NCBI GenBank assembly: GCA_945901195.1
Contig: CAMDKB010000197.1
Coordinates: 1-8,294, forward strand
DNA: 8,294 nt
Source: Rhizobium sp. Q54
GTDB lineage: Bacteria > Pseudomonadota > Alphaproteobacteria > Rhizobiales > Beijerinckiaceae
Direction: 5' to 3'
Shown here: one piece after another, positions 6,069-8,294 of the stretch
How the letters are laid out: the number at the start of each line of letters is the position of its first letter
Position numbering within the stretch: position 1 is the first letter of the stretch
Notes under the pieces: generated by a model
Seen by the model: only the letters and a program-made list of their open reading frames with translations
Databases searched by the model: none
What the model was told of the DNA's origin: nothing
Made by a program: the position numbers and the translations under genes

Positions 6069-7109
6069 TCACCGGAACAAATCAGTTGCTATCTTTTGCC
6101 AGCCGGGGAGCAGGTCGTCGACTTCCTCGGGCGTTTGGAGAAACGCTTTGAATCCGCCCCGTTCGGGCTGGAGCCGGGGCTCATCGGGCGAAATGTCCGG
6201 ATCCACGGGCATGTACCCGGCTTCCTTGAACAATTGCTGTCCTTCAGGCGTCACCAGAAAATCCACCAATAGCCGGGCGGCGTTCGGGCGCGGCGCGTCT
6301 TTCGCTATTCCCTCCACTGATACGTTCACCATGGCCAGATCAAGTGGGAACCAACGCGAAGGCGCCCCTTTGGCGGCGCTGATGGTCGAATGATGGTTGA
6401 AGGTTTGCAGTGCAATGGCAAACTCGCCAGCAATCATCTTGTCAACGACCGCGCGTGCTGAAAGCTTCACAGGGATGATGTCCTGTTTTGCCAGTTGCCT
6501 CAGGTAGTCCATACCCTTTTCTTCGCCCATATGCGTCAGGATGGTTCCCACAAATCCTGGTGCGGACGAGGTCGAGGAAAGCGACGACCAGCCCAGTTTG
6601 CCCTTGTACATTGGATCGAGAAGATCGGCGAAACTCTTGGGCGCCTTCGCCTCTGGCCAGAGTTCGGTGTTCAGCGCAGGCGTATAGACATAATAATTGG
6701 TTGCGACCCAATATCCGTCTTTATCAAGAAATTGTTTCGCCAATCGCGCGGCGGAGGCTGGCGTATATTTTGCGACGATGCCCAGTTTCTTGAGCGGGCC
6801 GACTGTCGATGTTCCGTCAAAAACATCCACCTGCATTCGCCCCGCTTTCGCTTCATTGATTGTCCGCAAGATCACATCCTCGGTGTTCATGCGAATGGCG
6901 TTGACCTTCACGCCATATTTTTTCTCGAAGGCCGCAGCCGCAGGCCGCACGAACTGGTTGATGATCAGGGTCGTGTACCAGGTTACCGATCCTTCCCGCC
7001 GCGCCGCCTCAATCAGCGCTGGATCGACCGTCTGCGCGCGCACGTTGCTCGCAGTGAATGCAGCCATCATGCAGATAGCCAGCACAACGCGGTCTTTGAA
7101 CTTCATCAT
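6069..7109 (-). CDS. Periplasmic ABC-type solute-binding protein (family 1, Fe(III)/polyamine-like)
   Basis: The 346-residue product is a secreted binding protein. A signal peptide spans residues 1-25, with cleavage expected after NVRA, before QTVDP. The mature N-terminus has the signature DPALIEAARREGSVTWYTT (29-47), typical of the Fe(III), aminoethylphosphonate and polyamine-type family. It is followed by FEKKYGVKV (61-69), VDVFDG (94-99), a hinge around YWVATNYYVYTPALN (133-147), SFADLLDPMYKGKLGW (159-174), KMIAGEFAIAL (224-234) and PNAARLLVDFLVTPEGQQ (275-292). No lipobox Cys is present, so it is soluble in the periplasm. Iron-ligand tyrosine pairs are not obvious at the C-terminus, so an organic ligand is as likely as iron. 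The start at 7109 has GGAGGAG 8 nt upstream; ATG at 7106 is equivalent. It follows the TctC-like gene by 18 bp, hence probably the same transcript. No permease or ATPase gene is in the window. Confidence 0.9.
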   Translation of the reverse strand: MMKFKDRVVLAICMMAAFTASNVRAQTVDPALIEAARREGSVTWYTTLIINQFVRPAAAAFEKKYGVKVNAIRMNTEDVILRTINEAKAGRMQVDVFDGTSTVGPLKKLGIVAKYTPASAARLAKQFLDKDGYWVATNYYVYTPALNTELWPEAKAPKSFADLLDPMYKGKLGWSSLSSTSSAPGFVGTILTHMGEEKGMDYLRQLAKQDIIPVKLSARAVVDKMIAGEFAIALQTFNHHSTISAAKGAPSRWFPLDLAMVNVSVEGIAKDAPRPNAARLLVDFLVTPEGQQLFKEAGYMPVDPDISPDEPRLQPERGGFKAFLQTPEEVDDLLPGWQKIATDLFR

Positions 7110-7127
7110 TTTCCCACTCCTCCACAG

Positions 7128-8171
7128 CTATTTAACCTGCATCGCTTCGCGCGCCCGCGCAATCACAGCGGGCGGAAAGGAATTGAGCCGTTTGATGATG
7201 CCTTCTATTTCAGAATAACGCACGAGTTCCGGTTCAAGCTTCAAACGGAGCGATTCCTCAATGAAAGCCGGGTCGTTCACTGTCGCCTCGAAGGCGGTCC
7301 GCAATTGCGCGGTCCGTTCTGGCGGCAAATCTGGAGGAGCTGCAAAGGGGCGGGCGAATTGTTGCGGCGCAACGACGAGTTCCAGCAGCTGCCGGTCATC
7401 GTCATTGCGCGCAAAGTCGAGTATCAGCGGCACATCTGGATGATCGGGATGTTTACGCAGCGCGATCTGGAAGAGCACGTTGAATTTCTTGTCCCGGATC
7501 CAGTCCGGACGCATGGAATTCATCGGCACCCAGCCCCAGGAGCAAAAGCCCGCCAGTTCACCGCTCTCCATGGCGGTAAGGGCATTGGCGCTGGCCGGAT
7601 AGCCACTGATGACCTTGAACTTCATGCCAAGCGCCGCATTGAATATTTTCGGCAAGGTTGCTGAAGGTGACGTTACACCAGCGGCTCCAACCGTCAGTTC
7701 GTTTTTCATTACGTCATCTGCAGTCTTGACCGGCGACGTATGCCAGGCGACGCACGTGGATACCTCGTTGGATGTTGATCCCAACCAGGTGAATTTCAGC
7801 GGATCGTATTTCGCGCCTTCTGTTCCAAGCAGCGGATCGATTGGCGCAGTGCGGCCAAAGATACCAAATTCGGTTCCGTCCTTTGGAGCCAGCGAATAGA
7901 TGTAGGACGCTGCTCGCAGGCTACCTGCGCCCGGCATATTCTTGGGAACAACCTGCGGCGTTCCCGCCAGGTGCTTGCCCATATGGCGCGCCAGCACCCG
8001 CGCAGATAAATCATACGCGCCGCCGGGGCCAAATCCGATATAGATGCTCACAGTCTTGCCGGCGTAAAAGTCAGCCTGCGCAAAAGCGTTCGACGATAAA
8101 CACAAGAGCATGGACGCGCTGAAAAGGCCCGCCGCGATCCGCATCTGCACAGCAGTTTGCCCAGCCCGCAT
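7128..8171 (-). CDS. TctC-like periplasmic solute-binding protein (divergent Bug family)
   Basis: The 347-residue product starts with a signal peptide of about 31 residues (hydrophobic core 11-26, cleavage after SNAFA, before QADFYAGK). The mature protein shows the family pattern: KTVSIYIGFGPGGAYDLSAR (39-58) with the conserved ligand loop and Asp54, VVPKNMPGAGSLRAASYIY (74-92), DGTEFGIF (98-105), YDPLKFTWLGS (122-132) and TVGAAGVTSPSATLPKIFNA (160-179). The C-terminal part has RPFAAPPDLPPERTAQLRTA (274-293). It is more distant from typical Bug proteins than the plus-strand one and belongs to the longer type common in Bradyrhizobium-like genomes. GGGAGGGG lies about 3-10 nt upstream of the ATG at 8171, supporting this start; Met10 is a possible alternative. 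The stop is a normal TAG. It is first of a two-gene unit with the ABC-type binding protein. The ligand is unknown. The upstream stretch to 8294 contains no other gene I can support. Confidence 0.9.
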   Translation of the reverse strand: MRAGQTAVQMRIAAGLFSASMLLCLSSNAFAQADFYAGKTVSIYIGFGPGGAYDLSARVLARHMGKHLAGTPQVVPKNMPGAGSLRAASYIYSLAPKDGTEFGIFGRTAPIDPLLGTEGAKYDPLKFTWLGSTSNEVSTCVAWHTSPVKTADDVMKNELTVGAAGVTSPSATLPKIFNAALGMKFKVISGYPASANALTAMESGELAGFCSWGWVPMNSMRPDWIRDKKFNVLFQIALRKHPDHPDVPLILDFARNDDDRQLLELVVAPQQFARPFAAPPDLPPERTAQLRTAFEATVNDPAFIEESLRLKLEPELVRYSEIEGIIKRLNSFPPAVIARAREAMQVK

Positions 8172-8294
8172 TGTCCCCTCCCGCTGTCCTTTCGTGCAAC
8201 GTCAGGACGCCACGCGAAGGACCTTGGGACAAAGCTAGCCTGAAATCGTCAATGCTGGAAGCGCTTGGTTGCTCGCAAATGCTGGGTTCCAAAA

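Noticed and set aside
6495..7664. Open plus-strand frame of 389 codons opposite the two binding-protein genes
   Set aside because: It runs antisense across two well-supported genes, is rich in Arg, His and Pro as expected for the complement of GC-rich coding DNA, and has no recognisable domain.
8247..8252. TTGACG on the minus strand upstream of the TctC-like gene as a -35 box
   Set aside because: No acceptable -10 hexamer occurs 16-18 bp downstream; TAGCTT is only 9 bp away.
1..8294. Mobile element, CRISPR array or phage remnant
   Set aside because: No transposase, integrase, regularly spaced repeats, terminal inverted repeats or tRNA-derived attachment site were found on either strand.

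Overview
The window looks like chromosomal DNA of an alphaproteobacterium, most likely of the order Hyphomicrobiales (Rhizobiales), near the Bradyrhizobium/Xanthobacteraceae side. The reasons are its GC-rich coding DNA, the core order pyrB-pyrC-plsY-dprA on one strand, a PyrC of the alphaproteobacterial type without the HxH motif, and several solute-binding proteins without transporters. Everything here comes from reading the sequence; no database search was run.

Layout from left to right. Positions 1-227 hold the end of a small plus-strand reading frame that resembles a short conserved protein but seems to change frame near 53-59. Positions 341-1505 (minus) are a dprA remnant with three disabling lesions: two in-frame TAG codons and a frameshift caused by a perfect 10-bp tandem duplication. 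Once repaired, its sequence is a full-length DprA of about 384 residues. plsY (1520-2119, minus) lies just upstream and is intact. A small beta-rich protein of unknown function (2236-2649, minus) is divergent from an intact Bug/TctC-type periplasmic binding protein (2751-3722, plus); they share a 101-bp spacer that carries a plausible promoter. pyrC (3728-5026) and pyrB (5030-5977), both minus and 3 bp apart, form the pyrimidine operon. Further right, two more binding proteins lie in tandem on the minus strand, 18 bp apart: one of the ABC/Fe(III)-polyamine type (6069-7109) and one TctC-like (7128-8171).

How the genes fit together. PyrB catalyses the committed step of UMP synthesis. Its neighbour PyrC has lost almost all dihydroorotase active-site residues and is probably a structural or regulatory partner of PyrB, as PyrC' is in Pseudomonas. 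PlsY makes lysophosphatidate for membrane phospholipids. DprA would normally protect incoming single-stranded DNA and load RecA during transformation; here it is probably dead. The three binding proteins suggest scavenging of carboxylates or related small molecules, but no permease or ATPase gene is present.

I see no CRISPR array, phage, transposon, tRNA or rRNA, and no clear new defence or biosynthetic system. The best leads are the multiply broken but otherwise well-preserved dprA, the active-site-less PyrC, the paired palindromes upstream of pyrB and the orphan binding-protein pair.
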